Positions 17,965-27,019 of a stretch of DNA of 64,000 nucleotides are shown one piece after another. The notes below the pieces were generated by a model. It was not told the origin of the DNA, did no database searches, and worked only from the letters and a program-made list of their open reading frames with translations. The stretch's first letter is position 1; the number at the start of each line of letters is the position of its first letter. Location of the stretch: the NCBI GenBank assembly GCA_943788895.1, contig CALSRZ010000002.1, forward strand, positions 1-64,000, given 5' to 3'. The translations under genes were made by a program, and so were the position numbers. Source of the DNA: an uncultured Pseudomonadales bacterium. Lineage in GTDB: Bacteria > Pseudomonadota > Gammaproteobacteria > Pseudomonadales > Porticoccaceae.

Positions 17965-18708
17965 TTAGCTGTTAGGTTCTGTGAAGCAGGAGACTTCCTG
18001 TTGCTCTGCCTTTATCAGCTCAAAGTATTCGTAATATTTTTTCTGTGTACAGTAATTGTAGGCAAGCGCCTCTACTGCAGCGATAAAGTCCTCACTATCC
18101 TCGCCCAGAACATCTCTTGCCAGCTTGATCACCATGGTCAATGCGGCTTCCTCTGCTGGCCAGTTCTCGGTTAATCCCTCCAGTGCATAGAGCTGTTTAT
18201 AGCGCTCCATTAACTGGTAGGCATCATTTCTAGTGTTTTTCTCAATCTCAATAAATTCCTTCAACAAAGGTATCGCAAGTGCATAGCTCTCGGTGAAAAT
18301 CAGATATTTATAATAGTAATCCCTGGCGCTGTTAGTGGTTGAGTGGGTCTTGCCCAACACTTCAGTGGATAGTCTGTAGGCATTTTTGATCTGGCTGTTA
18401 TCCGGATTGAAAACATGCATTTCTTTGTGGCTTTGATTGATGTTTCTGAGGATAAAAATACAGGTTAGAGCCTGTTCAGAATAGAGCGCGACACATTGGG
18501 GCAGGGCTTTTTGGCTGCGCTTGATAACCGACTTCCAGCGTTTTCGATTTAGATCTTTATCAATACTGAGAATAGTTTTTTCAAATTTTTTCTCGGACCA
18601 TACTCGCGCTTCAGATGGCGTTGAGAATCCCAGCGCAAGCACCGAGAAAAGAGAAGTTAACAGAATGAATTTTTTAAACGGGTTGTCTATATTGAACAGC
18701 AGAATCAT
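17965..18708 (-). CDS. Hypothetical secreted protein with helical (TPR-like) repeats
   Basis: A 247-residue protein I do not recognise. Residues about 1-34 look like a signal peptide (hydrophobic core ILLTSLFSVLALGFS, then an SEARV cleavage-like region), so export to the periplasm is likely. The rest is alpha-helical with Tyr-rich repeats (RDYYYKYLIFTESYALAIPL, QLMERYKQLYAL), the look of a degenerate tetratricopeptide solenoid. There are Cys pairs at QCVALYSEQALTC. A G-rich ribosome site precedes the ATG. It is monocistronic and ends at the bidirectional terminator shared with sat. Confidence 0.7.
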   Translation of the reverse strand: MILLFNIDNPFKKFILLTSLFSVLALGFSTPSEARVWSEKKFEKTILSIDKDLNRKRWKSVIKRSQKALPQCVALYSEQALTCIFILRNINQSHKEMHVFNPDNSQIKNAYRLSTEVLGKTHSTTNSARDYYYKYLIFTESYALAIPLLKEFIEIEKNTRNDAYQLMERYKQLYALEGLTENWPAEEAALTMVIKLARDVLGEDSEDFIAAVEALAYNYCTQKKYYEYFELIKAEQQEVSCFTEPNS

Positions 18709-18812
18709 GGTTTAGCCCCCCAACTAAAATCACCATCCCTTAAAGTATAGATGATGATTTTTTATTTGCAGGAGAATCTAGGCTGGTCTGCTAGACGCAA
18801 CGGCCACAGCTC

Positions 18813-19577
18813 TTATATTGTCAGCCCACCGTCGACGACAATACATTCACCATTGGTATAGCTGGAGGCATCTGATACCAGATAGAGAACGGTGCCGGCC
18901 ATTTCATTTGGCTCTGCATGGCGTTTCATGGGAATGTTCTCCACGGCCTTTTGGTAGATTGCCTTATCGGCAAATAGCGCGCCGGCAAATTGGGTTTTGG
19001 TTATACCGGGTAGCAGGGCATTGACGCGAATACCGAACTCCCCGCACTCTTTGGCAAATGCCTTGGTCATATTAACCACTGCCGCTTTGGTGATTGAGTA
19101 AATGCCCTGAGCCATTCCCGGTTGCAGTGCATTGACTGAAGCGGTATTTACAATTGCACCGCCGCCATTGGCGCGCATCAGCTTGCCCGCTGCAACGGAC
19201 ATAAAGAAATAACCGCGGATATTAACGTCGACGGTTTTTGAGTAGGCGCCGAGATCAGTATCGAGAATATGGCCGAAGTAGGGGTTGGTGGCAGCATTGT
19301 TGATGAGAATATCCAGTCTGCCAAATTTATCTGCGATAGTGGCAAAGGTATCTTCTATCTGCTCCATATTACCCACATGGCAGGCCAGGGCTTCGGCATT
19401 GCCACCGGCGCTATTGATTTTATCGGCAACCAGCTGGCAGCCATCAATTTTGCGGCTGGAGACAATCACATGGGCGCCTTGCTCGGCCAACAATAGGGCG
19501 ATAGCTTCACCAATGCCACGGCTTGCGCCAGTGACCAGGGCTATCTTCCCGCTCAGATCAAAGAGGTTTGTAGTCAT
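18813..19577 (-). CDS. Short-chain dehydrogenase/reductase (SDR)
   Basis: A 254-residue classical SDR: TGASRGIGEAIA cofactor loop (about 16-27), NNAA at about 90, the active-site Tyr in YSITKAAVVN with the preceding Ser in NTASVNAL, and a C-terminal GECIVVDGGLTI. It oxidises or reduces a hydroxyl/keto group with NAD(P)(H). The enoyl-CoA hydratase-like gene lies 21 bases upstream on the same strand, so the pair is probably an operon for CoA-ester or alcohol catabolism; the substrate is unknown. Confidence 0.9.
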   Translation of the reverse strand: MTTNLFDLSGKIALVTGASRGIGEAIALLLAEQGAHVIVSSRKIDGCQLVADKINSAGGNAEALACHVGNMEQIEDTFATIADKFGRLDILINNAATNPYFGHILDTDLGAYSKTVDVNIRGYFFMSVAAGKLMRANGGGAIVNTASVNALQPGMAQGIYSITKAAVVNMTKAFAKECGEFGIRVNALLPGITKTQFAGALFADKAIYQKAVENIPMKRHAEPNEMAGTVLYLVSDASSYTNGECIVVDGGLTI

Positions 19578-19598
19578 AAGTCTTTTCCAATAGAGCTG

Positions 19599-20291
19599 TT
19601 AGGCTTTTCCTGTAAGTTCATTGAGAAGCGTCTGTATCTCCGGGCGCATATCATTGCGAATACTGGTGTAGATGGCGCGATCTTTTGTCGCCAGCACTTT
19701 GGCCAGTTTAAAGGCGGCTATTTGCAATTCATCCAGCGGGTGAATGCTGTCGACAATATTTAGTGCTTCAGACTCTATACCGGTGTAGGCGATACCGGTC
19801 AGCAGCATATTCTTCAGCGCCTGCTTATTGGGCAGCAGGTTTACCAGGCTTCGGGTAACCGGGGTAAATGGCAGCGGGATATTGACCTCGGGAAAACAGA
19901 AGCGCCCGCGGTCTTCACGCATCAACCTAAAGTCGGCACCAGCCGCGAGAATCGCACCGCCGGCATAGGCGTTGCCATTAATGCAGGCGATGGTGGGAAT
20001 GTTGAGCAGTGCAAAGCGGCAGAGCATTTTATGAAAATTCTGCATAAAATTCGCTTTTCCCTGGGTCGATTGCTCGGCCAGCCAAGCCAGGTTAATCCCT
20101 GTGCTAAAGGTTTTTTCATCTTCGCAGGTGATAATTAGCGCGCTGTTGCCCTGATAGCTTTCGACCCTGTCAAAGGCGGCCATATATTCATTCATTACCT
20201 CGGTGGTGAAGGTATTGTCATTGCCATTGGCGGCATTGGTCAGGGTTAAAATATGGATGCCATCTTTGAGGGTTAGATTCATTGTCGACAT
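19599..20291 (-). CDS. Enoyl-CoA hydratase/isomerase family protein
   Basis: A 230-residue crotonase-fold protein. The oxyanion-hole segments are STGINLAWL (about 62-70) and AYAGGAILAAGADFRLM (about 108-124), and the family's C-terminal helix is short. The usual catalytic Glu pair is not obvious: the region after the second oxyanion strand reads GRFCFPEVNIPLPF, more like Delta3,Delta2-enoyl-CoA isomerases. It acts on fatty or aromatic acyl-CoA. It is first in a two-gene minus-strand operon with the SDR, and divergent from an OYE gene across a 362-base gap. Confidence 0.87.
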   Translation of the reverse strand: MSTMNLTLKDGIHILTLTNAANGNDNTFTTEVMNEYMAAFDRVESYQGNSALIITCEDEKTFSTGINLAWLAEQSTQGKANFMQNFHKMLCRFALLNIPTIACINGNAYAGGAILAAGADFRLMREDRGRFCFPEVNIPLPFTPVTRSLVNLLPNKQALKNMLLTGIAYTGIESEALNIVDSIHPLDELQIAAFKLAKVLATKDRAIYTSIRNDMRPEIQTLLNELTGKA

Positions 20292-20653
20292 AGGGTTGCT
20301 CTCAATGTGAGTCTAAGTAAGTTCTAAGTTAAGTTTGCACTGAATTGCGTACCCAGCACCAGTCGCCAGGAAGAAAAATCGTGACCAGCAGGGTCACAAA
20401 TACCAGCGGTAAATGGCAGTAAATGCTGGTGGACCTGGGTAGCTTTTGCGTTACCATATTTTCTTATCGCGGCTACTTTCCTTTATGGGTCTTTTATTTG
20501 GCTGCGGCTTTATGCTCTGAGTATATGCAACTGTTCATTACATTGACACGGCAGTTGCCAGATCATAAGGTTTGAGATAATTAAAGTCCGAATAATAAGA
20601 GTTCTTCAACGAATGAAATTAACTAAAAACTGCGACTCAACTGTGATCTATCA
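20292..20653. other. 362-base divergent intergenic region with an operator-like dyad
   Basis: No gene is seen here. It separates the minus-strand hydratase/SDR pair from the plus-strand OYE/SDR/hydratase set and should hold both promoters. The one clear structure is GTGACC (20381-20386) and GGTCAC (20392-20397) around a 5-base loop, a possible operator. No regulator gene is adjacent. Confidence 0.5.
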
Positions 20654-21764
20654 ATGAGTAATAACTGTCTTTTCCAGCCTTTTTCCCTGGGCAATTTAAC
20701 CCTTAAAAACAGAATTGTCATGGCGCCGATGACGCGCAATTTCTCGCCGAACAATAATATTCCCGGTGACAATGTGGTCGATTACTACCGCCGCCGTGCT
20801 GAGGGGGGTGTCGGGCTGATTATTACCGAGGGAACCTGTGTCGATCATATTGGCTGCCAGCGGTTTTCCCGGTGTGCCTTACTTCCATGGAGAAGAGCGA
20901 CTCGCCGCTTGGAAAAAGGTTGTCGATGCCGTGCATGAAGCTGGTGGCAAAATTGCTCCTCAGCTCTGGCATGTCGGTGCTGCACGTAAAGCGGGCACTC
21001 TGCCGGAAGGGGATGTACCCGGTTACTCGCCATCCGGGATGAATATGCCCGGCAAGCTCAATCGCCATATTATGACTCAGCAGGATATAGATGATGTGGT
21101 GCAGGCCTTTGCCCGCGGTGCTGCAGATGCTCAGCGTCTGGGCTTTGATGCTGTCGAACTGCATGCTGCCCACGGTTATCTGATCGATCAGTTTTTCTGG
21201 GAGGGCACCAACCAGCGTGAAGATGGCTATGGTGGTTCTGTGCAAAATCGTTCGCGCTTTGCTATTGAAATTATTGCGGCGGTTCGCGCTGCCGTGGGAG
21301 CCGATTTCCCAATTATTCTGCGCTGGTCTCAGTGGAAACAGCAGGACTACAGCGCGCGTCTGGCTGAGAGTCCGGAACAGTTGGAAGCATTTATAAAGCC
21401 TTTAAGTGATGCTGGCGTGGATATATTTCACTGTTCACAGCGACGTTTCTGGGAGTCCGAGTTTGAGGGCAGTGAGCTAAACCTTGCCGGCTGGGTGCGC
21501 AAGATTACCGGCAAGCCGGCAATTACCGTGGGCAGCGTCGGTTTAAATGCCGACTTTATCCCCGAGCCCGGCCAGAGAACGTTCCGTGAAGCGGAGCCGG
21601 CAAGCCTTGATGAATTACTCGGCCGTATGGAAGCCAATGAATTTGATCTGGTGGCTGTCGGTCGCGCCCTAATCGCCAATCCCAGCTGGGTGGATATGGT
21701 GCAAGCTGAACGTCTCGACGAGCTTAAACCTTTCCGCAAAGAGCATCTCGGCGAATTGATTTAA
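20654..21764 (+). pseudogene. Old-yellow-enzyme family NADH:flavin oxidoreductase, frameshifted
   Basis: The first frame starts at ATG 20654 (LFQPFSLGNLTLKNRIVMAP, the classic FMN-binding opening) and runs normally to DHI at 20849-20851. The rest (AASGFPGVPYFHGEERLAAW, ... APQLWHVG ..., HAAHGYLIDQFF, VGRALIANPSW) is in the next frame from 20853 to 21764. Removing one G at 20852 gives 1110 bases and 369 residues, a standard length. The active-site His-Ala-Ala-His in HAAHGYL is kept. The enzyme would reduce an activated C=C bond (enone or enoyl) with FMN and NAD(P)H. It heads a plus-strand cluster with an SDR and an enoyl-CoA hydratase. Confidence 0.9.
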
Positions 21765-21804
21765 GCTTTGTACTAATACGTAGTAGTTGCCAGGGGAGTA
21801 TCTT

Positions 21805-22578
21805 TTGGAACTCGAAAATAAAATTATTGTTATCACCGGTGCCGGCAGCGGTATTGGCAGAGCGCTGGCGATTCGCTTTAAAGCCGAGGGTGCCCAACAG
21901 ATTGTCGCCGTGGATATCAATGCTGAAAATGCTCAAGCCACCGCTGATATGATTGGTGGTGTGGCGATGACTGCGGATGTCTCTATTGAGGATGATATTG
22001 TCCGTGTGATCGAAGATACCGAAACTCAGATTGGGCCGATAGATCTATTCTGCTCCAATGCCGGCGTGGCTATGGGGCCGGATTTAAATGCACCCAATAG
22101 TCACTGGCAGATAAGCTGGGACGTTAATCTGATGTCACATGTTTACGCCGCGCGCCATCTGGTGCCGCGGATGGTGGCCCGTGGTGGCGGTTACTTTTTA
22201 AATACTGCCTCGGCGGCAGGCCTTCTAAACCAGGTGGGTGCTGCGGCCTATGGGGTTACCAAACATGCGGCAATTGGCTTTGGTGAGTGGCTGGCTATCC
22301 ATCACCAGCATGAGGGTATTAGGGTTTCGATGCTCTGCCCGCAGGCGGTGCGCACGGCGATGACCGATGCAGATAATGATGCTATTGCAGCAGCCAGCAG
22401 TGATGGCATGATTGAGCCTGAGGCACTGGCGGAAACGGTTGTCGAAGAGCTGCGCAACGAAGCATTTTTGATTTTGCCGCACCCCATAGTTTTGGAGTAT
22501 ATGCGCAATAAAACCTCTAACTATGATCGTTGGATTGGCGGTATGAACAAGTTAATGAGAAAGATTACCGGTAAGTAG
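21805..22578 (+). CDS. Short-chain dehydrogenase/reductase (SDR)
   Basis: About 257 residues from a TTG start at 21805 (MELENKI), chosen because CAGGGGAG sits 7 bases upstream; an in-frame TTG at 21787 has no such site. TGAGSGIGRALAIRF binds the cofactor, CSNAGVAM is the NNAG equivalent, and AAYGVTKHAAIGF carries the catalytic Tyr and Lys. The C-terminus (YMRNKTSNYDRWIGGMNKLM) resembles SDRs found beside acyl-CoA enzymes in lipid or steroid catabolism. It lies 40 bases after the OYE gene. Confidence 0.9.
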   Translation: MELENKIIVITGAGSGIGRALAIRFKAEGAQQIVAVDINAENAQATADMIGGVAMTADVSIEDDIVRVIEDTETQIGPIDLFCSNAGVAMGPDLNAPNSHWQISWDVNLMSHVYAARHLVPRMVARGGGYFLNTASAAGLLNQVGAAAYGVTKHAAIGFGEWLAIHHQHEGIRVSMLCPQAVRTAMTDADNDAIAAASSDGMIEPEALAETVVEELRNEAFLILPHPIVLEYMRNKTSNYDRWIGGMNKLMRKITGK

Positions 22579-22580
22579 TT

Positions 22581-22623
22581 AAACGCATAGCTTGTAAACG
22601 AATAGCTTGTAAACGAATAGCTT
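22581..22623. repeat. 15-base tandem repeat between SDR and hydratase genes
   Basis: Almost three copies of AAACGAATAGCTTGT (the first has C for A at one place) fill the spacer just ahead of the ribosome site of the next gene. It is a simple local expansion with no evident function. Confidence 0.7.
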
Positions 22624-22661
22624 AATAGCTTGATAAATTTAAATTGAGGGAGGGAACAGCA

Positions 22662-23489
22662 ATGGCATTTTTATCAGAGGTACTGTCAATTGAAAAGCAG
22701 GGCGCGGTTGGAATACTGTGGCTGGATCGTGCGGATAAATACAATGCCCTCTCCACTGAACTCTGGTCAGGATTGCCCAATGCTCTAAATGAATTGGCCG
22801 CAGATAATCAGATTGGTGCCATTGTTCTCGCCGGTCGCGGCGATCACTTTTGCGCTGGTATAGATCTGGTTCAGGACTCCCTGAGTGAGCATAAAAACAG
22901 CGAGGCTCGATCCCTCGCTGAAGCCAATATGCGACAGCTGGATAACACCCGTCAATTCCAGGCGGCGATCTCAGCAGTGGCCGATTGTCCGCTACCGGTA
23001 ATCGCTGTAATTCAGGGTTACTGTCTGGGCGCGGGGGTGGATCTAATTACCGCCTGTGATATCCGTATTGCCGCTGATAATGCTCTGTTTAGCGTTCGCG
23101 AAACCCGTATTGGTCTGGTTGCCGATGTGGGTACATTGCAGCGTCTGCCAAAGATTCTCAATGCCGGACATGTTGCTGAGCTGGCCTACACTGGCAAGGA
23201 TATTGACGCCCAGCGCGCGGAGAAAATTGGCCTGGTCAATGATCTCTATAGCAGTGCTGAAGCTGCGATGGATGCGGGATTGGAGTTGGCCAACCAGATT
23301 GCGGCAAATTCACCCATGGCAGTGCGCGGCACCAAGTTTATTTTGCAGCAGAGCGAAAATCTCTCTACCGATCAAAGCCTGCTTTTAAACGGTATGTATA
23401 CGTTGCTATCGAGTCTGCCATCCAATGATTTACAGGAAGGCATCAAGGCTTTTTCTGAACGCAGACCAGCTGTGTTTACCGGCAGCTAA
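22662..23489 (+). CDS. Enoyl-CoA hydratase/isomerase (crotonase family)
   Basis: About 275 residues from ATG 22662, preceded by GAGGGAGGGA. Oxyanion-hole motifs are DHFCAGIDL and YCLGAGVDLITACDIR, and RETRIGLVADVGTLQRLPK contains the Delta3,5-Delta2,4-dienoyl-CoA isomerase-type Asp (ADVG). That points to dienoyl-CoA isomerase activity (ECH1-like), which helps degrade unsaturated acyl chains. It ends the OYE-SDR-hydratase cluster, convergent with the diguanylate cyclase 16 bases away. Confidence 0.9.
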   Translation: MAFLSEVLSIEKQGAVGILWLDRADKYNALSTELWSGLPNALNELAADNQIGAIVLAGRGDHFCAGIDLVQDSLSEHKNSEARSLAEANMRQLDNTRQFQAAISAVADCPLPVIAVIQGYCLGAGVDLITACDIRIAADNALFSVRETRIGLVADVGTLQRLPKILNAGHVAELAYTGKDIDAQRAEKIGLVNDLYSSAEAAMDAGLELANQIAANSPMAVRGTKFILQQSENLSTDQSLLLNGMYTLLSSLPSNDLQEGIKAFSERRPAVFTGS

Positions 23490-23505
23490 TTATTATTCTT
23501 TCAGT

Positions 23506-24789
23506 TCAGGCGGCTTGAACCTGATTGCGGCCACTGGCCTTGGCGCGGTAAAGCGCTTTATCCGCTTTTTTAAGCACCTGCTCAAACTGTCCGCTGCTAT
23601 CGCTGCTGGCCACACCTATGCTCACGGTCAGTCGTAGCTCGCCATTGCGGCGGCTGGCACCGCGGCGTTTTTCACCCTGTTTTGAGGCTTTCGGGCGATG
23701 CTTTTTATCGCGAATAACCATATCGTAATTGGCAATTGCCTGGCGGATATTTTCCAACGTGTCGATTACCTCCTGTTTGGATTTACCCTTAAACAATAGA
23801 CAGAACTCCTCGCCGCCGTAGCGAAAAGCCTTGCCGCCATCGGCCGTTTTACGCAGCAATCCAGCGATAACACGCAGTGCCTGATCACCGAGATCGTGGC
23901 CGTATTGGTCATTGATCTTTTTAAAATAATCGGCATCCACCATCGCCACCGAGTAGCTGCCGCGCAATGTTTTGGCGCTCTGTTTTAGCGCCCGGCGGTT
24001 ACCTATTTGTGTCAGCTCATCGCGATAGCCAATACTCAGGAGGCTGCCGGTTAGGTTAATACTCAGCAGAACGCCAATACCGGTGAACATAAACGCGGAA
24101 ATATTGCTTAGATGAATCCAGCCAAAAGTAATGTAGCTCATCAGAGTGCAGCCGAGCAGTGAGCTCTCCAGAGGCTGTTGCCGGTAAATGCACAGTCCAA
24201 TACAGACACCAAAAGCGACAAGATAAAGTGCGGTGGAAATAGCTGAAAGATGACTGCTAAACAGAGAGTTATCGAGTGCCTGCTGTGCTGAGGCGAGAAA
24301 TAGGTTTGGATCAAAAGCCAGCAGGCGCGCGAGCAGAATAACCATCACCGGCACCAGGGCAATTGCAGCGATCCCCAGCGGTTGTCGGCAGTTCTGCTCG
24401 GGCATAAAGGCCAAGCCAACTAACAGGCAGGGCAGCAATAGATTGATTAGATAAAAGATCTGAGCGGCGGGCTGGGTTTGCAGCGGAACCTGCAGTTGGG
24501 ACTGGATCAGCCAGTAGACACAGAGTATGCCGATGGTGGCGCCAGCTTCCACTGCATGGTCACTTAACAGTGCCAGCACTGCAGCCAGAACGAGAAGTAT
24601 ATAGGGCAGTTGCAGCAGCAGGAATATCAGGTCTTCAGTGCTGTTGCCCGGCGCCATGCTAAGCAGTTGATTGCGCAATATTAAAGCTGCTGCGAAGCAG
24701 ATTGCGGGCACAGCCAGACGCATAATGATCGAAGACATGGATTGCAGCAGAGCTTCCTTGTTGATACTCCCTTTATAGTAGCAAAGCAT
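23506..24789 (-). CDS. Membrane-bound diguanylate cyclase (GGDEF)
   Basis: A 427-residue protein with about seven to eight hydrophobic segments in residues 20-255 and a GGDEF domain at about 260-425 (RDELTQIGNRRALKQ, MVDADYFKKINDQYGHDLGD, RYGGEEFCLLF). The GGEEF active loop is intact, so it should make c-di-GMP from two GTP. A basic insertion (KKHRPKASKQGEKRRGASRR) lies late in the domain. No RxxD inhibitory site is seen at the expected place. It follows the TauE/SafE gene on the same strand. The exact start is uncertain among codons near 24789. Confidence 0.92.
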   Translation of the reverse strand: MLCYYKGSINKEALLQSMSSIIMRLAVPAICFAAALILRNQLLSMAPGNSTEDLIFLLLQLPYILLVLAAVLALLSDHAVEAGATIGILCVYWLIQSQLQVPLQTQPAAQIFYLINLLLPCLLVGLAFMPEQNCRQPLGIAAIALVPVMVILLARLLAFDPNLFLASAQQALDNSLFSSHLSAISTALYLVAFGVCIGLCIYRQQPLESSLLGCTLMSYITFGWIHLSNISAFMFTGIGVLLSINLTGSLLSIGYRDELTQIGNRRALKQSAKTLRGSYSVAMVDADYFKKINDQYGHDLGDQALRVIAGLLRKTADGGKAFRYGGEEFCLLFKGKSKQEVIDTLENIRQAIANYDMVIRDKKHRPKASKQGEKRRGASRRNGELRLTVSIGVASSDSSGQFEQVLKKADKALYRAKASGRNQVQAA

Positions 24790-24839
24790 GGCGGGTTCGC
24801 CACACAGGTTGACCGGAGTATTGTTTTTAGAGCTGCTCT

Positions 24840-25628
24840 TTACGCACTAAGAATCTGCACTATTCCTGCAAGACTGGCGGTTAGCAAAACGCCGCCGAGT
24901 ATCTGGTAGAAGCGCGCATTGCTCTGCTGTAGTAGCTGTTGATGGAAGCGCAGACCAATAAAATGTCCGATAGCGGCAAAGGGCAGCAGCCAGAGTGCCG
25001 CGGTAAATTGCAGGTCGACACCGGCATAGGCAAAGGCGCAAAGTTTTATGCTAACCAGCACTGTCCACAGGACAAACAATGTGTTGCGGAACTCGTGGGA
25101 TTTTACATGGCGCATAGCGACGGCAATAACCAGCGGCCCGCCAATCAGGGAAGTGCCGCTGATATAGGCACCGACAATCAAAAACAGCATATCCAGAAAA
25201 CGGCTGCTGCTGTGCAGAGGACGACCAATAATATAGGTCAGCGAATAGGCACCAATTAGCACAAATATAATGCAGTTCATCAAATCAGAGGGCAGTATTA
25301 GCAACCCGATAACCCCGGCTAGCTTGGGGATAATCATAATCAGCAATGCATAGCGGACAAAGCGCCAGTTAACGCTGGGCTGATTATTTTCACTGCTCTT
25401 TATATCAGTGCTCTTTTTCGAAAATAGCTGGCTGGGGAAGAGCGTTAGTGAGGCAAAAAAGAGCAGGTGTATAGAGATAATCGGCAGGAAAAACAGCGGG
25501 TCATTGTGAATCAATAATAGAAACGGGATGGTAAATAGCGCGCCACCAAAACCCAAGCCGGAGCGCACAAAGCCGCTCCAGATAAACACGAGGATAATAA
25601 GCAAATATTGCTGCCAGAGAAGCTCCAT
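24840..25628 (-). CDS. TauE/SafE-family membrane transporter
   Basis: A 262-residue protein with about eight membrane segments and the two-fold repeat of the sulfite exporter TauE/SafE family: GLGFGGALFTIPFL near the N-terminus and a matching ISGTSLIGGPLVIAVAMRH in the second half. Family members export sulfite, sulfoacetate or other organosulfur anions; the substrate here is not fixed. The start ATG overlaps the SlyD stop by one base (TGATG), showing translational coupling. Confidence 0.88.
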   Translation of the reverse strand: MELLWQQYLLIILVFIWSGFVRSGLGFGGALFTIPFLLLIHNDPLFFLPIISIHLLFFASLTLFPSQLFSKKSTDIKSSENNQPSVNWRFVRYALLIMIIPKLAGVIGLLILPSDLMNCIIFVLIGAYSLTYIIGRPLHSSSRFLDMLFLIVGAYISGTSLIGGPLVIAVAMRHVKSHEFRNTLFVLWTVLVSIKLCAFAYAGVDLQFTAALWLLPFAAIGHFIGLRFHQQLLQQSNARFYQILGGVLLTASLAGIVQILSA

Positions 25629-26131
25629 CAGTTGCTGCAGTCACCACAGCCACCACAGCTAGGGCTACTATGCACATGGCCATGGGCGATCTCTTCTTCT
25701 GTAGCAGCGCGAATATCGATAATCTCTACATCAAAATGGAGGTTTTTGCCTGCCAGGGGATGGTTCATATCGACATCCGCATTAAATTTTCCGACCTTGA
25801 TAATAGTGCCAGGTTTTACACCGTTGTCGGTATTGACGTTAATGCTCTGACCGGCGCTTAGCTTGCCCTCATGCTTGAGATATTTCGTTGGAATACGCTG
25901 GGTATTATTAACATTGCGCAGCCCATAGCCATCTGTGGGCATTACCATAAAGCTGCGTTTTTCACCGACCTCTGCACCCTTGATGGCCGTCTCAAACCCA
26001 CGAATCATCTGGCGATGGCCCTGCAGATAAACCATTGGCTCATCATTGTCGTAAGTTTTATCGAGAATTGCCTCATTATCATCTTTAAGCTGATAGTGAA
26101 GGGTGATAACGTGGTTGTGACTGACCTGCAT
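25628..26131 (-). CDS. FKBP-type peptidyl-prolyl isomerase, SlyD-like
   Basis: A 167-residue cytoplasmic chaperone/isomerase. The FKBP domain (about 5-70 and 130-150: HYQLKDDNEAILDKTYDN, VYLQGHRQMIRGFETAI) is interrupted by the insert-in-flap chaperone domain (about 70-125), as in SlyD. The tail HGHVHSSPSCGGCGDCSN is His/Cys-rich and probably binds Ni or other metals. It speeds Xaa-Pro isomerisation and helps metalloenzyme maturation. It is first of an apparent SlyD-TauE-diguanylate cyclase operon, with AGGAA upstream of the ATG. Confidence 0.92.
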   Translation of the reverse strand: MQVSHNHVITLHYQLKDDNEAILDKTYDNDEPMVYLQGHRQMIRGFETAIKGAEVGEKRSFMVMPTDGYGLRNVNNTQRIPTKYLKHEGKLSAGQSINVNTDNGVKPGTIIKVGKFNADVDMNHPLAGKNLHFDVEIIDIRAATEEEIAHGHVHSSPSCGGCGDCSN

Positions 26132-26268
26132 AATGAGTTCCTGATGGTGATAAATTACAGGGTGGCAATTTTACCCTAAGTGGATACTGGGTACATGATT
26201 GCCTGAATGATTTTTTTCAGTTTTAAAAGTGAATATAGATAGATTTCAAATTAAGAGGAACCCCAGCC

Positions 26269-26907
26269 ATGTCATCGGCCCGCAACAACAATAGACCAGA
26301 TGGAGAACCGGCAGACCAGCAAGCGGACGACCATTTCGGCAGCATGCTTGGCGATGATGTGGAGCCTCTAAAGGGCAAAGGTGCAGCCTTTGTCCCAAAA
26401 TCTGCCGAAGTAACCCCCGGTGTGATAGCGCGCCGCAAGGCCGCGCAGCTTGAGATGCAGGCAGATGGCAATTTCCTCGATCCCGATAGCATTATTCCTC
26501 AGGTTGCAGCACTGGACCCCCTTGAGTTTTCGCGTCCCGGCGTTCAGCACGGGGTGTATAAAAACCTGCGGTTGGGCAAGTATGAGATTCAATCGCGACT
26601 CGATCTGCACCGCCATACTGTTGAGCAGGCGCGCACGGCGCTATGGCGTTTTGTCGATGATTGCCAAAAGCATGGGGTGCGCTGTGCCCTGATTACCCAT
26701 GGCAAGGGCGAGGGGCGCGAGCGTCCGGCAATCCTGAAAAGCTGCGTTAATCACTGGCTAAAGCAGTTTGATCAGGTATTGGCCTTCCATACAGCCCAGA
26801 AACATCATGGCGGCCTTGGTGCTACCTATGTGCTGATTAAAAAGAGCAGTGCTGCCCGCCTGAATACCAGTGAAAAACTCGAGCAGGCGCGTCGCTTAAA
26901 GCGCTGA
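26269..26907 (+). CDS. smrA: Smr-domain DNA/RNA endonuclease (SmrA-like)
   Basis: A 212-residue protein with a charged N-terminal part (about 1-95) and a C-terminal Smr domain (about 110-195): SRLDLHRHTVEQARTAL (LDLHG-like motif), ITHGKGEG (the TGxG-like motif) and HHGGLGATYVLIKK. Smr proteins nick branched DNA or cleave RNA. GAGG lies upstream of the ATG. It is separated from the following operon by a 112-base gap with its own promoter-like sequence. Confidence 0.9.
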   Translation: MSSARNNNRPDGEPADQQADDHFGSMLGDDVEPLKGKGAAFVPKSAEVTPGVIARRKAAQLEMQADGNFLDPDSIIPQVAALDPLEFSRPGVQHGVYKNLRLGKYEIQSRLDLHRHTVEQARTALWRFVDDCQKHGVRCALITHGKGEGRERPAILKSCVNHWLKQFDQVLAFHTAQKHHGGLGATYVLIKKSSAARLNTSEKLEQARRLKR

Positions 26908-26959
26908 TTGATATTTTTGCGAAGCACGACACATCTGCCATTTCCAGCTTGCAGGTAAT

Positions 26960-26987
26960 TGATCCTTTTGTGATTTCAGGGCGTAAC
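26960..26987 (+). promoter_or_regulatory. Putative sigma-E/ChrR (ECF11)-type promoter
   Basis: TGATCC (26960-26965) and CGTAAC (26982-26987) are separated by 16 bases, 32 bases ahead of the GTG of the DUF2878 gene. This matches, from memory, the -35/-10 pattern of the singlet-oxygen sigma factor of the RpoE-ChrR type, whose known regulons include the same gene families found downstream. The motif is seen; its use is inferred. No rpoE/chrR gene is in the window. Confidence 0.55.
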
Positions 26988-27019
26988 AAGGGAAGAATAA
27001 AAAGTGAAGAGGTTGCCCT

